From: Lineus longissimus
Taxonomy: Eukaryota; Nemertea; Pilidiophora; Heteronemertea; Lineidae
NCBI RefSeq assembly: GCF_910592395.1
Contig: NC_088321.1
Span: forward strand, 5,024,001-5,084,000
Direction: 5' to 3'
DNA length: 60,000 nucleotides
How positions within the stretch are numbered: the stretch's first letter is position 1; every line of letters starts with the position of its first letter. Below the pieces are notes generated by a model. It ran no database searches. It had not been told where the DNA came from and worked only from the letters and a program-made list of their open reading frames with translations. The translations under genes and the position numbers were made by a program. Shown here piece after piece: positions 23,027 to 34,468 of the stretch.

Positions 23027-23582
23027 TGCGACGATATTTGGAATTGGGTACCCAATCTAGTATTATTATTCTGTGTTCTTCCATGGCTGTCAGTAAACCC
23101 AGACACCCAGGATCGTTAGCTGCTTGAGTTTCAGCACCTTTCTTCTTAATTGATCTCTTCTATTGTTTTATTATCTCTATCTGTTAGTATTGATACAGCT
23201 GTGTGCTGATTGGTTGTTTCCTTAATTACCGAGTGCTAGTTGGTTCAGAGCCTGATATTTGGGCAGGGCTATTTACCCATTAGGGGTGAGAGTAATTAGA
23301 TATAAAGGTCATGTTTAGATGTTTTTAGCAAGTCCTGGCAGATCTAGAAATCAACTCGTGAAAGGTCTGTTATCCTCACTCTGTAGCTAAACAAGATACT
23401 CTCTTGAAAAGGGCCAGAGTCTTTTTCCCTGTGATGTTTCGGTGTTGTTTGTAAATGAGAAGTTTGAGTGACGTGAGTAATAAATGATGTGAGTCGATAT
23501 CCTAGTTGGTTAAGTCTTTGGGTTCGAGTTCAGAGTTGCGACGTTTACGGTGACTTACTATATAAGCCCCTTTACCGCTACA
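23027..23582 (+). mobile_element. Putative solo LTR inserted in the gypsy 3' LTR
   Basis: A 556-bp block starting TGCGACGATATTTGG and ending CCGCTACA (TG...CA), flanked by ATAT at 23023-23026 and 23583-23586. A GATATAAAGG box near 23302 and an AATAAA near 23480 would fit an LTR promoter and polyadenylation signal. Gypsy LTR sequence resumes after it. No internal retrotransposon region remains. Confidence 0.5.
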
Positions 23583-23633
23583 ATATAAAGGCTTAACTCT
23601 CTCCCGAGGTCAGATGAAGCTAAAATGCACAAT
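23583..23633 (+). repeat. 3' LTR of the gypsy element, second piece
   Basis: CCCGAGGTCAGATGAAGC and the following GCTAAAATGCACAA align with CTCGAGTTCAGATCCAGC... of the 5' LTR (16590-16625). About 16 bases before this have no counterpart there. The piece ends at the AAT of the next insertion. Confidence 0.65.
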
Positions 23634-24483
23634 GGGTGATTTCAAAGTCGGTTTTGCATTTAACACTGACATTTAGAGTTATTATGAGTCTATAGCCGTT
23701 AATCCTGAAGTCTGATTAAAAAAAGTATCACTATGTGTTTAATAGCTTACGCTAAAACTTGGTTTTATCATATCCAAGTGAAACACTTACACTTATCCTT
23801 TCTAAAACACTGGATTTGAAATTTGGTTATGAGTTAGTTTCAACGCCTAGATTTAGTGTCATCTCACTTCCAAATAAATCGTAGTGTTAATTTAACACCC
23901 AGGAATGTGGTTTTAATCCCAGCTTGGTGTTACAGTCTCAGAGGAAGTAGTGCATTGTGTACTACCACAGACACAAATGCCTAAGGCATTAACACCAACC
24001 ACAATTCAAAGTTGGTGTTAGAATCAAGCAACAAAGATGATATTATTTTTATTTATTATTTATTTATTTCTCGTACTCTCGTACATTTCAGGAAATTGTG
24101 CATTGTGCGCTTACATGATTAGGTGCATTGAACAAGACAAATAAGAGATGTAACACTGTTGTATAATAACAAACTACATATATATTACATATTGGGGCGG
24201 CCACTCATGCGCATGCCAGATGCGTTATTGCATCCGACAGCTCATCTCTATCAAAGAGGTGATAATCACCCCTGTCCCTCATCAATAGAAGATCCCTGAG
24301 CACGCTACCTAGGTCATTCATTTCGATTTCGCCAACTTGGTTACCCCTTCTAATCAGGTTGTCCCTATCGGTCCCTATCCTCTCACAAAGTACATTGATG
24401 TTTCCTCGACAGAGGAAGTATTCCCGTAAAAAACTAATTTTGCAGACATTTCAACCAATTCGTTATTGCTTCTCAGAGCAGTC

Positions 24484-24843
24484 TTAAGGAATTTTAAGAA
24501 CCTGCTGTACAACTGAAACTCCCGGTTTGTTATCCCGGCATATAGTAGGCAACAAATTTGAGTGAGTCCTATGTGGTAATTTAAATAGTTTCCTTATACA
24601 TTTCCTCCAGGTCGTAAGCAATCTACTCATGTGCCTAGAAGAAAAGTCCCAGAGCACGCTGCCGTATAAACACATGACATATGTTTTGAACAGGCGATAT
24701 TTTACATCAATGTCGCAATGACCAAATGCGGAGACCAATGCGTTAGTTCGGGCAATCATGTTTCTAATAGCTTCGTCAATAAGTGTCTGCTCGGCGTGGG
24801 GGCCTATGATATGACCCAGGTGATTTGCTCTATCTTCTTCCAC
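24484..24843 (-). pseudogene. LINE reverse transcriptase, C-terminal fragment
   Basis: The 119-codon minus frame contains YLFKTYV/CLYGSVLWDFSS, WRKCIRKLFKLP and HRTHSNLLP. These are the thumb and connection of CR1/L2-like RTs after the catalytic palm. No YADD palm motif remains upstream; the frame joins directly to endonuclease-like sequence, showing an internal deletion of about 1.5 kb or more. It ends with a natural-looking stop near 24484. Confidence 0.7.
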
Positions 24844-24879
24844 AAGTCGGTTTTTTTGCCATCTTATAAATTAGTGAGT

Positions 24880-25698
24880 CCCATTTAGGCACATTTCGTC
24901 GGGCACCGGATGACTACTCTTCATTATAAACATGTTCAATCTGCATGTTAAACTCGACGGAGAGTGGTGAGTGATCAGAGAAGATATCGATATCGTGAGT
25001 TACTCAATGGTCAGATATGTCCCCCAAAAGGTTCTCTGTCACAAAGAAATGGTCTAACACTGACCTGCTGTTATTTATTTTACTCTCGAAGGTAAAATCA
25101 ATCTCACCAAAATCGCTGCTAGTCTTAAAAGACTCTGACCGCAGGAATATCTCAAGTTATCGAGTCGTGTTCAGATGCGTTCTGACCCAATCTACATTAA
25201 AAACCCACCTTCCAGAATTATTCGGACAATGCTTTGTTGTGCAAACAGAGCATTCAGTTATTGCAAAGTGTCTTCGTACTCGGCGGGATTATCGTCGCCT
25301 GGCATATATACATTGCACATAAGTATCTTTACAGACTCAGCTAATTCTACAACAATGGCGCAGAAACGGTTAGTTTTGAAGGTAACTGGCGAAATTACAT
25401 GCCTGATACTTGTTTTCCAGAGGATGGCAGTGCCACCATAAGGCCTGCCCCTCGTTTAAACGCCTGGCTCCATGCCAGCTACCGCATGGGCATTGCATTT
25501 GGGAAATCTACTGGACAACACATCCAAAAGATCGCACTCATGTAGCCATTCTTGCACAAATATGAAATCGTAATTGTCCGAAAGGAGTGTCAAGTATTCA
25601 ACTCTCCCAGTACCCAGACCCTGCGAATTGTGGCTGGTAATGGAAAGTGGAAGTCTATTGCCAAATGACTGTGCCACGATTAGGAAAAGGAAACCCAT
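24880..25698 (-). pseudogene. LINE AP-type endonuclease domain, decayed
   Basis: The start region (25698-25456) has SITSHNSQGLG and FIFVQEWL, the N-terminal motifs of an exonuclease-endonuclease-phosphatase fold, where the glutamate binds metal. The end (about 25100-24930) has a SDHSPLSVEF motif with the catalytic Asp-His. Between them, stops and frame changes are frequent. The ATG at 25698 sits at the edge of an inserted TIR element. Confidence 0.65.
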
Positions 25699-25700
25699 TA

Positions 25701-26451
25701 CCAGCTATTGCGGGCCTAGCCAATCAAGCCAATTAGTGCACCTGCTTAATTGGTCCTGGCAAGCCTAATGAAAAATGCATAGGAAATATCAATAAAGTTG
25801 GCTTTTTGGGCGGGGTGTTAAAATAATCCCAACTCCCGACTTCTGACATAATTCTATATATGTCTAGGTATTTACTGGCAAAATTTGGAGTGATTTGGAT
25901 GGAAATTCGATGTGTCCATCTATAGGTTGAAAATGTTGGTAAATCTGTAATGCTTCACTCGTAGCCCGTAGTGTAAATTCCTGAGAAAGTGGGTTTTGGG
26001 GGCTTTTCTAGCTGCGCTAGCTCCGAAACTATACATTTGATACAAACTCCCGACTTCAGACGTGGTTGATATAACTCTTAGAATTATATTCCCAAGATTT
26101 CAGCTTTATTGGAGAAAAATTCATAGTGTCCATAGGGGTGTTGAAAATTGGAGGATTTTCAATTTTTTCCCAACAAATATGCGAAAAATATTACTTTCCA
26201 CCTAGAATTAATCAAAATTTCGCAAACTATCATAAAGTACTTCCTTGCAACAATCATTTGTGAAGCTTTCAAAACTTTTGGCTGATTTATTTGACCCTAA
26301 ATCAGCAAAAACCAAACATTTTAGTGTTTGTATGCACCAATGCACAGGAGGCTAATTGCCAGATTAATTCACACCTTTCCAATCTCAAACAATAGGAATG
26401 ATGGAGTCTCCCTCTATTCAAAACAGAGTGTGCTAGGCCCGCAATAGCTGG
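25701..26451. mobile_element. 751-bp TIR element with TA flanks, between LINE ORFs
   Basis: The terminal inverted repeat CCAGCTATTGCGGGCCTAGC is perfect over 20 bp (25701-25720 and 26432-26451), with TA on both sides. The complementarity extends through CATTA/TAATG. Inside are two diverged ~190-bp direct repeats, each beginning ACTCCCGACTTC. No transposase. A Tc1/mariner-type MITE is the best guess. Confidence 0.6.
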
Positions 26452-26491
26452 TAATGCGGTAAGGATGAGGTATACGCTAGTGGGCTCTTAT

Positions 26492-27037
26492 TCATTCAAC
26501 GGGTTCTTTCCTGCCGCGATCTCGAGACGGGACGATATATTTTCTTACCATCACTCCTTCCGGCCACGTGTCCTCATTTATTAGTTTTGGAAAGTCTGAC
26601 TTCCCAACTGTCACTCGGAACGAGCAAAAGGCTGCATCACCGTGCGAAAGCTTTTTGACCGCGCGTACTTCGATATTCAGTTCTGACATGTATTCCTCTA
26701 TGTCTGCTTCGAGAGTTCCCTTGTTTATCCTATAGACAAAAGCGTCCCGTGCTGGTTCCGGTCCAGCCTTTAATTTGTCATGGAATTTTCCACTGCCAGT
26801 AATGGCCTTGCGCCTTTTGCCCTCTCGTTTCTTTCTTTTCAGTAGTCCATGTCTCGTTCCCTTCCAAGAAGTTGGAGCTGGAGTTTTGAATGATGATGGT
26901 AATCGACAGCGGAGGAGACCTACCCATGTGTGACGGGCAGCGGTGTCAACCGAAGAAATTCTGCACGAGGCAACATCGAAAAAGGCAACAACCACAACGA
27001 ACCCAAAATCTCTTAGCAAAACACTAAAAAAGCACAT
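26492..27037 (-). pseudogene. LINE ORF1 protein, RRM-like C-terminal domain
   Basis: The 181-codon minus frame becomes convincing from about residue 60. A Lys/Arg-rich stretch (KRKKREGKRRK) is followed by a compact domain with AFVYRINKGT, DIEEYMSELNIEV, KLSHGDAAFCSFRVTV and WPEGVMVRKY. These match the RRM-like nucleic-acid-binding domain in ORF1 of L2/CR1-type LINEs, which coats element RNA. The N-terminal 50 residues are hydrophobic and unlike any ORF1, so the true start is lost or the frame is joined. ORF2 of the same element lies downstream. Confidence 0.6.
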
Positions 27038-27258
27038 GTTTCTTATTATCAGTGTTTTTATCTTGGTTTTAGTTTTATGTTAGTTTTACCAGAGATTACA
27101 CCTGTCCTTAATTAGTTTAAAACCTATTTTGAAACGGGATTAAGACTAACACCTATTGTTACACTCACACTAAGCATGATTTCATGGTTTAATCAATGGT
27201 TTTTGAGTGTAAGATGTGGTGTTTAAACCACATCTTAAAACTGGCTTAGAAATCGCCC

Positions 27259-27352
27259 AATGTAGTCAACTCTTAGTGTGTGTATTATTAAAAATCAATT
27301 ATACAATAACCATCCTCCTCATTTCATATAAGATCGACAAAAGAATACAACA
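27259..27352 (+). repeat. 3' LTR of the gypsy element, last piece
   Basis: From CAACTCTTAGTGTGTG to AATACAACA it matches the final ~90 bases of the 5' LTR (CTCTGAGTGTGTG...AATACAACA). It closes the element. Confidence 0.75.
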
Positions 27353-30130
27353 AACAACTCTACTCAAGCGAAATTGTGTTTACTAAGAGGCAACGCAGAC
27401 AACAAATGAACAAAGCGAAAAAAACAGACGACGGGGCGATGGAAAAGAAAATAAGGACGAAAGCTATGGAAACCCCAACAAAACACTAAGCTGAGTGAAA
27501 CAAGTGTTACAGCTAAGTTATAGCAAACGTCAGAAATGAAACTCGACAACAAAGTGAATATACAGGCATGACAAGCAGCAAAACTAATTAAAGCCAAAAT
27601 CTTCCTATACTCGCTGAAGCACGAGCTGTGGATGGCCATCAATACTAAAAAGTGAAAGGATAGTATGTTATGCTTGTGTAGACATGTAGTTTGTTTTCTT
27701 ATTTTGCACTACAAGTACTTTGAGCCAAAATCGTCATTTTCGCTGATGCATTTAAAGCTGGCCATTGCCACATACTAAAGTGAAAGGATAGTCTGTGTAT
27801 ACAACTAATTACTTTCATTTTGCAGACAGGTGATGCACTCTGAAAAGGGTTATATCTATTGCATGAAGTGATGCATACATGTAGCAATCTTCCCATTCTT
27901 TGCATGAGAAAGTGATGTCAACGAGGAGCCTAAACCACCGGAGCCAGCAAAACGCCGAAAGACAACCAGTGGTCATGGGCAGACTATTGATTTCATGCAG
28001 AAAACTGAGACCATGACTTAGGGAAAGAGAAGTACAGTTGAATAAAAAGCAGTTCGAACACGAGGAAATGAATTCAAGTTAAAACGGGAGGAGTGGCTTT
28101 GACGAATGGACCCTAAAAGGGAGTAAAACTACTTTTGTTGCTCTATGATGAAAAAAGTTCGTTATGGACAAATAGGCTGATTTGCCCCCCCCCCCCCCCC
28201 GCGGTCAATTCTTTCAAAGTAGACCAGGTCATCGCTTTAAGGGCTTGTTCAAGCTAGAAATTACACTGATCTCCCATTGATGATCAATGCACATTTTCTT
28301 GCTGGAAACTGCAACATCTGATCAGACAACTCCTCGACATCGTTCGGAATCAAAAGTAGGCAGCAGTCTGTTTCGTCACCCTCTATTGAAAATCTACTGA
28401 AACGATGTTGTTTCCGGCAAGGTAGCCAGGTTTTCTCACAAAGTGGATGAGTGTCTGGATGAGGATGTTGCCCAACCCTGTGGTTGATTACATCTTTGAA
28501 TGTAGAATGACTGAATTTGCAATCGGTGTATGCGAACTTGTTATACGTGGATGGAATGACCGAAATACAAAATAAGGGAAAATATAGTTGTCAATGATTT
28601 AGTTTTGTAAATATTTCCGAATGTGGAGCCTCAGGGGAAAGAGATTTAGCCAAACAGATTTGCAAATTTTGCAGGCTGTGGCGTCAAAAACACCATCGTG
28701 CAATAATAATTCTATCACTACAAGTGTAACCATAGCGGACAGTCATGACAGTGCACACAGGTACCATCGTGGACAGTTTGCCTGTGGCTGACGATTTGGA
28801 CTTTATGATATTAGTTTTAGATTCAGTTTGAAATTTCGATATTTGATTAATTGGTATCAAGTCTGTGTTTTATAAATGAACAATAAAGCATTTACTTCCG
28901 GGATCCTTGAGAATAAGATTGTCCGGGCAATACGCTTGAGTTAAATACATACATAGAGCCTAATTGGATCGGTCAGATCATGGAAGTTTGTGTTGGATTG
29001 AGGAATTCTAATGGTGCGTGGGTGGAGAGAAATTGTATATTGCCATAGTAATGAAAGACAAACTCTATCAATTGTGTTGCTAGGCTTGGCGTAAAAAATG
29101 CTTTGGACTTTCCTTCTGCTGCCTCTTGTGTAGGCGGATAACTTCCGTTCTAAGTAATAAGTAATTTTCTGTAATCTTTACCGATGAGCAATTGTACGAT
29201 CGTAACCCCTTGGTGGTCCTGAACGGAAGAGGACCTGGTCTCTCCGAATCTCGCCCACTCACGCCCACGCTTCGCATCAAACAGGAATCTCGATTTGAAG
29301 TATTCAGTGTAAAGGTAGATTCTGAAGTGTAAGGATCTCACTTCTTCATTCAAGTGTCGGAAACCGGAATAGAGCTCGGAACAGCAGAAAATTTCATCTG
29401 TCTTCATGTTAACAGGATGCAACACAGCCTTTGACTAAACAAAGGTCCCAAGGATGGTTTTCGCCGTTAGAAAAGAGTCTACATCACAGGTAACTGGCTT
29501 ACTGGACTTTGCGCAACGAAACGAAACGAGCGAAATGGGGGAGCGACCATTATGTTTTACCCCGGTACGTCAAGTTCGATACATGGTGTCAGTCACCAGT
29601 GAGTGATGACCCACATCCACCCAGGCAGCTGAGACACATGTCTTGTTGGACATGCCTACCGATTTTTACTAAATATGAAACGGCCAGGGGCCATTGTGCT
29701 CACCGTAAGTATTTTTAGTAGACAGTTACAGAAAGTGCTACAGTAGAAATCAGACCCTACATAGAAATCTTTCCCTCCTAATTGAATTGAAACAACAGTA
29801 GTAGCACAACATATTTATGAATGGTCTCCAACTATACTTATAGGGTGCCTTTCGTGCACAAATCTAGTGGCATCTTTGAAATAATTTTCAAAAAAATCCA
29901 AGAAGTAATGGTCACATCGTACAAGTTTTCCACCCAATGGTGGAGAGTGAATCATAAGCATAATTCGTACTTACTGGTACTTGCAACTGCCACTTTTGGC
30001 TGGAGCCTAAATTTGGAATATTACCTATGAGCTGCAATAACATTTTTGAAAGGTATGACAAATCAGATACCCACCCCTTCCTATGATCATGTAGGCCTCT
30101 CATAATTTATACATGCATCTGTGACCATTT
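27353..30130. other. Unannotated stretch
   Basis: It contains short motif-free ORFs and a poly-C run of 16 at 28185-28200. A basic/Pro-rich open stretch lies at about 27915-28020 (PKPPEPAKRRKTTSG) and ends in TAG; its identity is unknown. A 21-base identity to the gypsy integrase region is at 28348-28368. The 91-codon minus frame at 29150-29425 has no domain. Confidence 0.4.
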
Positions 30131-30487
30131 TCAGAGCCGGCCCTGGCCAAGTGGTGAATCCGAGACTTGTGGTTCCAAGCTTGTAGAGTCTAGGTGAAAA
30201 TGATAGTGAAGAAACGTGCCACTCCATGACAATGGTGAATATATTTTTAACTTTGACCTCAGTGACCCTGACAGGTAGGTCAAATAACAAACCAGGGTGA
30301 TATGTGATGTAGACACATCCACCTGACCATAACAATTTCATCACTCGTTACACTACAGTAATCGGCAAAAAACGATTTCCAAGATGGCCGCCTAATTAAA
30401 TCTATGGCACCAAATAAATCAAAAAATGAAGAAAATGTAAGATAGAACTCAGAAAAGAAAAAAGGAAAAGATGAAAAATAAAAATAT

Positions 30488-30540
30488 TTTTGGCTGTCCT
30501 TGACCGGGGTTTGAAATCACGACCTTTGGATTGCCACAAT
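30488..30540 (-). other. Possible tRNA-derived SINE B-box remnant
   Basis: On the minus strand AAGGTCGTGATTTCAAACCC resembles the tRNA B box and flanks of invertebrate SINEs. No matching A box was found at the right distance, so it is at most a truncated SINE head. Confidence 0.3.
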
Positions 30541-31596
30541 ACGAGGAAAAACCCACAAAACATGCAATTTCGGCCATATTTGAATTCCGATCTTGCTGAA
30601 ACTTGGCATACAAATAGTGGCTTCTTAGATGCATCATTACACAAAATTAAAACTCTTTACATTGAACAACGACAAAATGTACCAAGAACGGTAAAGTTTT
30701 CAACTTTGACCTCTGTGAACTTGAAAGGTGGGTCAAATCAAAAACCCGTAAGATATGTGATGTATCCTTGCTAGGAGTACCTACCATGAAACTTTTATCA
30801 AAAACAAATCAGTAATAAGCGAGAAATCACACTTTTTGAGTTTTGAGTTTGGGCCCCCTGGTGGCCAAGTCAATAATCAGACCGAACCAAAATTCAGTGT
30901 AAAAGGTCAACTGACCTAGGGGGTCATTTGTTCAAAGTTTCAAGTTCATAACTGTTGCGGTTGAGAAACGTGCCATAGTTACACTCAAATGGCAAATTTA
31001 CGCCATTTGACCTCTGCGACCTTAAAAAGTAGGTCAAATCCGAAAAATCGTGCAACATCTGAGGTAACCTTGCTAGGGGTCCCTGCCATAAAAATTTCAT
31101 CAAAAACAATTTGCTAATAAGCAGGCTATTGCACTTCTTACTTTTTCTGTTTTGGCCCCCTGGTGGCAAAGTCAAGAATCAGATCAGGCTGAAATTCAGC
31201 ACCAGAGGTTATCTGATATAGGGGGTTATATGTACCAAGTTTCAAGCTCATAGCTTTGGTGGTTGAGAAACGTGCCATAGTTACACTCAAACGGCCAATT
31301 CACGCCATTTGACCTCTGCGACCTTGAAAAGTAAATCAAATTAAAAACCCGTAAGATAAGTGATGTATCCTTGCTATGAGTACCTACCACAAAAGTTTTA
31401 TCGAAAACAAGTCACTAATAAGCGAGATATTACACTTTTTAGATATCCACATTTGGCCCCCTTGTGGCCAAGTAGAGAATCAGATCGGACAGAAATTTAG
31501 TGTCACGGGTCATCTGACCTAGGGGGTCATGTGTACAAAGTTTTAAGTCCATAGGCCTAGCGGTTAAAAAACGTGCTACTGTTTTTGAACTAGGAT

Positions 31597-31629
31597 ACGA
31601 CGGACGACGACGACGACGACGACGACGAA

Positions 31630-31673
<44 letters not shown>

Positions 31674-31692
31674 ACGACGACGGACGACGGAC
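31597..31692 (+). repeat. (GAC)n / (GGACGAC)n microsatellite
   Basis: Almost uninterrupted GAC trinucleotides with GGAC variants at the ends. On the minus strand it encodes an Arg-run frame that is not a gene. Confidence 0.95.
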
Positions 31693-32613
31693 ACTGCGGT
31701 ATTGTATAGACTCCCCTACGGTGAGCCAAAAAGCATAACTTCACTTCACACTTTTCGGGGTTGAAAATGTACTCACGTAAATCACCAAAATTACATGCCA
31801 AATTCGCACATGACCTGTTATTTCTCAAAGCTTGGAAGCTCAAATGTCTGAATGTAATGTATGCGCGTAATGTATACTCTCAGCAAGCGAATAGTTTTGA
31901 TCGTCGGTTTTTGATACGAATCATTTCCTGTATGACCGTTACAAGCCGTTGTCTGAATATGATGTGAACCTGTTTATCGTTCAATGCTGCTCCCTGTGAC
32001 GCTGTACCCGCAAATTTTCAATGAACAAAATGCTGATAATGACTTACACGGCTTGTTCGCATCGTAAACATAGTGGTACCCGGGTTAACTGTTTTTGCGT
32101 TTGGCCTAATTTTACAACGATTACTCCCCATGTAACCACGATCTAGGATGGACAGGCTGTGTATTATGAATAGGAAAAGTCACCTAGGGACCGTTGCGTA
32201 GAATACTTTTTTGGCGAAATATTGCGCAAAGTCCAGTAAGCCCAGGTAACTTGACATAATGCCGTAGGGCTTTTGAATGTTAGAGTAACAAGGCCCACAT
32301 AAAGCATTTTGAAAAAGTTGTGCTTGGAAAAAACACACGTCAGATAAGAGCGATGAATTAAAGAGATGGATGGAACATGGTGAAATGAAATACATGCCGT
32401 TGGGACAATAGTAGGCAAGATCCTTCCAGTTGTAAAACTCGACTTGATGTTTAGATATACAAAATGATAATCACAAGATTTTTGTGAGCGCAGATAGATG
32501 GTAGTGGGAGAAGAACAACTGACTCCTCAGCTTTAGCAGCGTTCGAGATTGATCAAGTGTCTTTTCCCTGGAAAGAAATTCCAAACAGACGTTAACGACT
32601 CCCTTCCGTGGTA

Positions 32614-33129
32614 TAACGTCGTTCAACTATAAGAAGAGATGACTTCCCTCGGGACGAAATCACTGCTGTACATAAGCTACCCGAAAGAAAGTACCACCGC
32701 TCAAGAGTTAGCTATGACAGGACACTATGGAACGATGTCATCAAAGAGGCGAATAGCTTGTACGGCACAGAATCACCATGCTGGTCAATATGCGTACTAC
32801 AAAATGCTATAGCGCTGGCATGCCGCAATCTTGAGTTTATCGCGAAAGTTTTGTTCGTGTGCCTCAGTCTCATCTCAAACTAACTTTAGTAGAGGACTTC
32901 TGTGATAAACAAAAGTGCGAACTGTAAGTCTCGTGATTGGTATGACGCTAAGGAGGAGCCATCCATTCCCGTCGCCGAACGAATTAGACGAAGTTATATT
33001 CATTTGTTGAACACGGTTGCTATATACAATGTCCTGGATGCTGAAAACTTCTTTGACGACCCACGAGGACAATGCGTAGCACCAAGGGATATCCTTATTG
33101 CAATAAGCAACCAGACGCATGCCAGTTGA
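32614..33129 (+). CDS. Two adjoining protein-like open stretches, unknown
   Basis: About 32614-32883 is open for ~89 codons (containing KYHRSRVSYDRTLWNDV and a hydrophobic end). A second open stretch, to 33129, contains VAERIRRSYIHLLNTVA and a FFDDPRGQ block. The composition is more protein-like than neighbouring noise, but I recognise no family. A CAG|GTAATG donor-like site lies at about 33155, and an acceptor-like TTTACAG before a 51-codon open stretch at about 33667-33823. They could be exons of a host gene or debris of an element. Confidence 0.25.
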
Positions 33130-34468
33130 TCCACACGAGATTAAGGCCAGACAGGTAATGCCAGATTTTTAAAGTCCAAATTTAACCATAATTATTGGAT
33201 GCATAATCAATATAGAAAGGAAGAAAAAAAGAAGCATTTCACGTACTTTGCCAGCTTTCCACCGCTGTACTGCTCTCATATCTATAGTTCCATAGTCAAC
33301 AATATCAGAAAGGATGTTGTTTAAAATTGTTTCAGTCAAGAGGATTTCAATTAGGATTTATGAGGCAAGTTGATATTCATTTAGTTCCAATGTTCCAGGC
33401 CGTTCTATATTTGCACGACGAAGAAAAGACTTGAGCACGAAGTGATGGACGCCGGTCATGTCGACACGACTAGCTAGGGACAGTCAAGTAAACAGTACGA
33501 GTATCTTGCATGGCCCACTTCAGACAAGAACAATGATATCCGAGGTATGATCAGGCAACCTGTGAATGCTTTGCATTTATTCTCCAAGTAAATGCCTAAA
33601 ACAGTTAACATGTTTTTTCAAGTGATGTCCATGCAGTTTTTTTCTGATCGGGGTAACATGTTTACAGAGCAAAGACGAAGTTGAAGGGAAGGCTTCTCTG
33701 GACCTAATGCTGCAGCCAGAGGAGCACAGCCTTTACTTAAAATCCGTTATCGCAGCAATGAATCTCAAATACCAGCGCACAAACGTCTCGGTATCTAAGA
33801 TCCATGTAATCCAAGGACAATGATATACAATAACAGCCTCATCCTAATTCATTGCGCCTCCGCCAATTTCTGACGCAAGGTTGGATTGTAGCTACGTTTT
33901 CAATACGTTGACCGGATCGATCGACCACCAAAATATCTCGAAATCTCGCAGGGAGGCTTTTGGTTTTCCCAGGCTGATGCAATAAATGATTACATTGACA
34001 ATACCATCCCCTGCCAACCAACGTATTAGCAAAATTGTCGCTTTTTGAAAAGTAACGAAGAGTGCATTATCATTGATCATGCAGAACTTTATGGATGGTT
34101 GCCGATTTTAATACCTGCAGAAATATCAAATTCCTTGAAGTGCTGTTTGCCGCAATTGTGTGAAACGTATCTTTACTGTAAACACTCTAAATAACCCTTG
34201 AATTTCGGCAAACGGGCAACGGCTCTCTACGAGGTATTTGCCAGAAAATTTGGTAGTTTTCATACAAAAGATCAAGGCAGAATATCCAAATCATGTTTTA
34301 TTAATGGTTACAGAATCAACATACTGGGAACGTATCCTCTTGTGGTAGTTCATCAGGCTGCTTCTCATTTAAATGTCTTCTGACGACCTTTACACGAGTA
34401 AAAATGGTCCTGATGAAGGCCATGCTCATATATTGGTTACTCAGGTTACGTTTAGAGATGAGCTCATT

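Larger units (their letters stand above)
24035..27060 (-). mobile_element. CR1/L2-like LINE, internally deleted
   Basis: On the minus strand the order is ORF1 (27037-26492), endonuclease (25698-24880), RT C-terminal end (24843-24484), 3' UTR and an AAATA-rich tail (24035-24070). The order fits a CR1/L2-type element. The RT catalytic core is absent between about 24880 and 24843, so it is a deletion derivative. It lies inside the GGGYGATTTC-ended element. Confidence 0.65.
23634..27258. mobile_element. 3.6-kb TIR element carrying a LINE, AAT duplication
   Basis: The left end GGGTGATTTCAAAGTCGG and the inverse of the right end (GGGCGATTTCTAAGCCAG) match at 18 of 22 positions. AAT flanks both sides (23631-23633, 27259-27261). 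Both subterminal regions (to about 24020 and from about 27060) are rich in TTAACAC/GTGTTAA words in alternating orientation. No transposase was seen; the interior is a LINE on the minus strand. A three-base duplication suggests PIF/Harbinger-type mobilisation, although AAT is not its usual TWA target. Confidence 0.5.
16514..27352 (+). mobile_element. Old Ty3/gypsy LTR retrotransposon with nested insertions
   Basis: The order is 5' LTR, primer-binding site, gag with zinc knuckle, protease-RT-RNase H, integrase, polypurine tract and 3' LTR. The 3' LTR is recognised because three separated pieces (22946-23026, 23583-23633, 27259-27352) align in order to the single 5' LTR. Frameshifts and stops are scattered through gag and pol, so it cannot move itself. 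A possible AACAA duplication lies at 16506-16510 and 27353-27357, but it is three bases away from the 5' TG. Without the nested elements the copy would be about 5 kb. Confidence 0.8.
30138..31732 (+). repeat. Diverged ~300-bp tandem repeat ending in a GAC array
   Basis: TTTGACCTCTGYGACCTT recurs at about 30710, 31010 and 31310 (period ~300), with a more diverged copy near 30250. Each unit carries GTAGGTCAAATC, a CCTTGCTAGGAGTACC block, a GGCCCCCTGGTGGC block and GAGAAACGTGCCATAG. The last unit leads into the GAC satellite and the GTATAGACTCCCCTAC tail, shared with 1203-1484. All short ORFs here are by-products. Confidence 0.75.

Noticed and set aside
27927-28020. Short Pro/Lys-rich open stretch as a hAT-type transposase tail
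   Set aside because: Only ~30 codons, no dimerisation motif or upstream transposase domain could be found.
31439-31843. Arg-rich minus-strand ORF (protamine-like)
   Set aside because: The Arg run is the translation of the GAC microsatellite.
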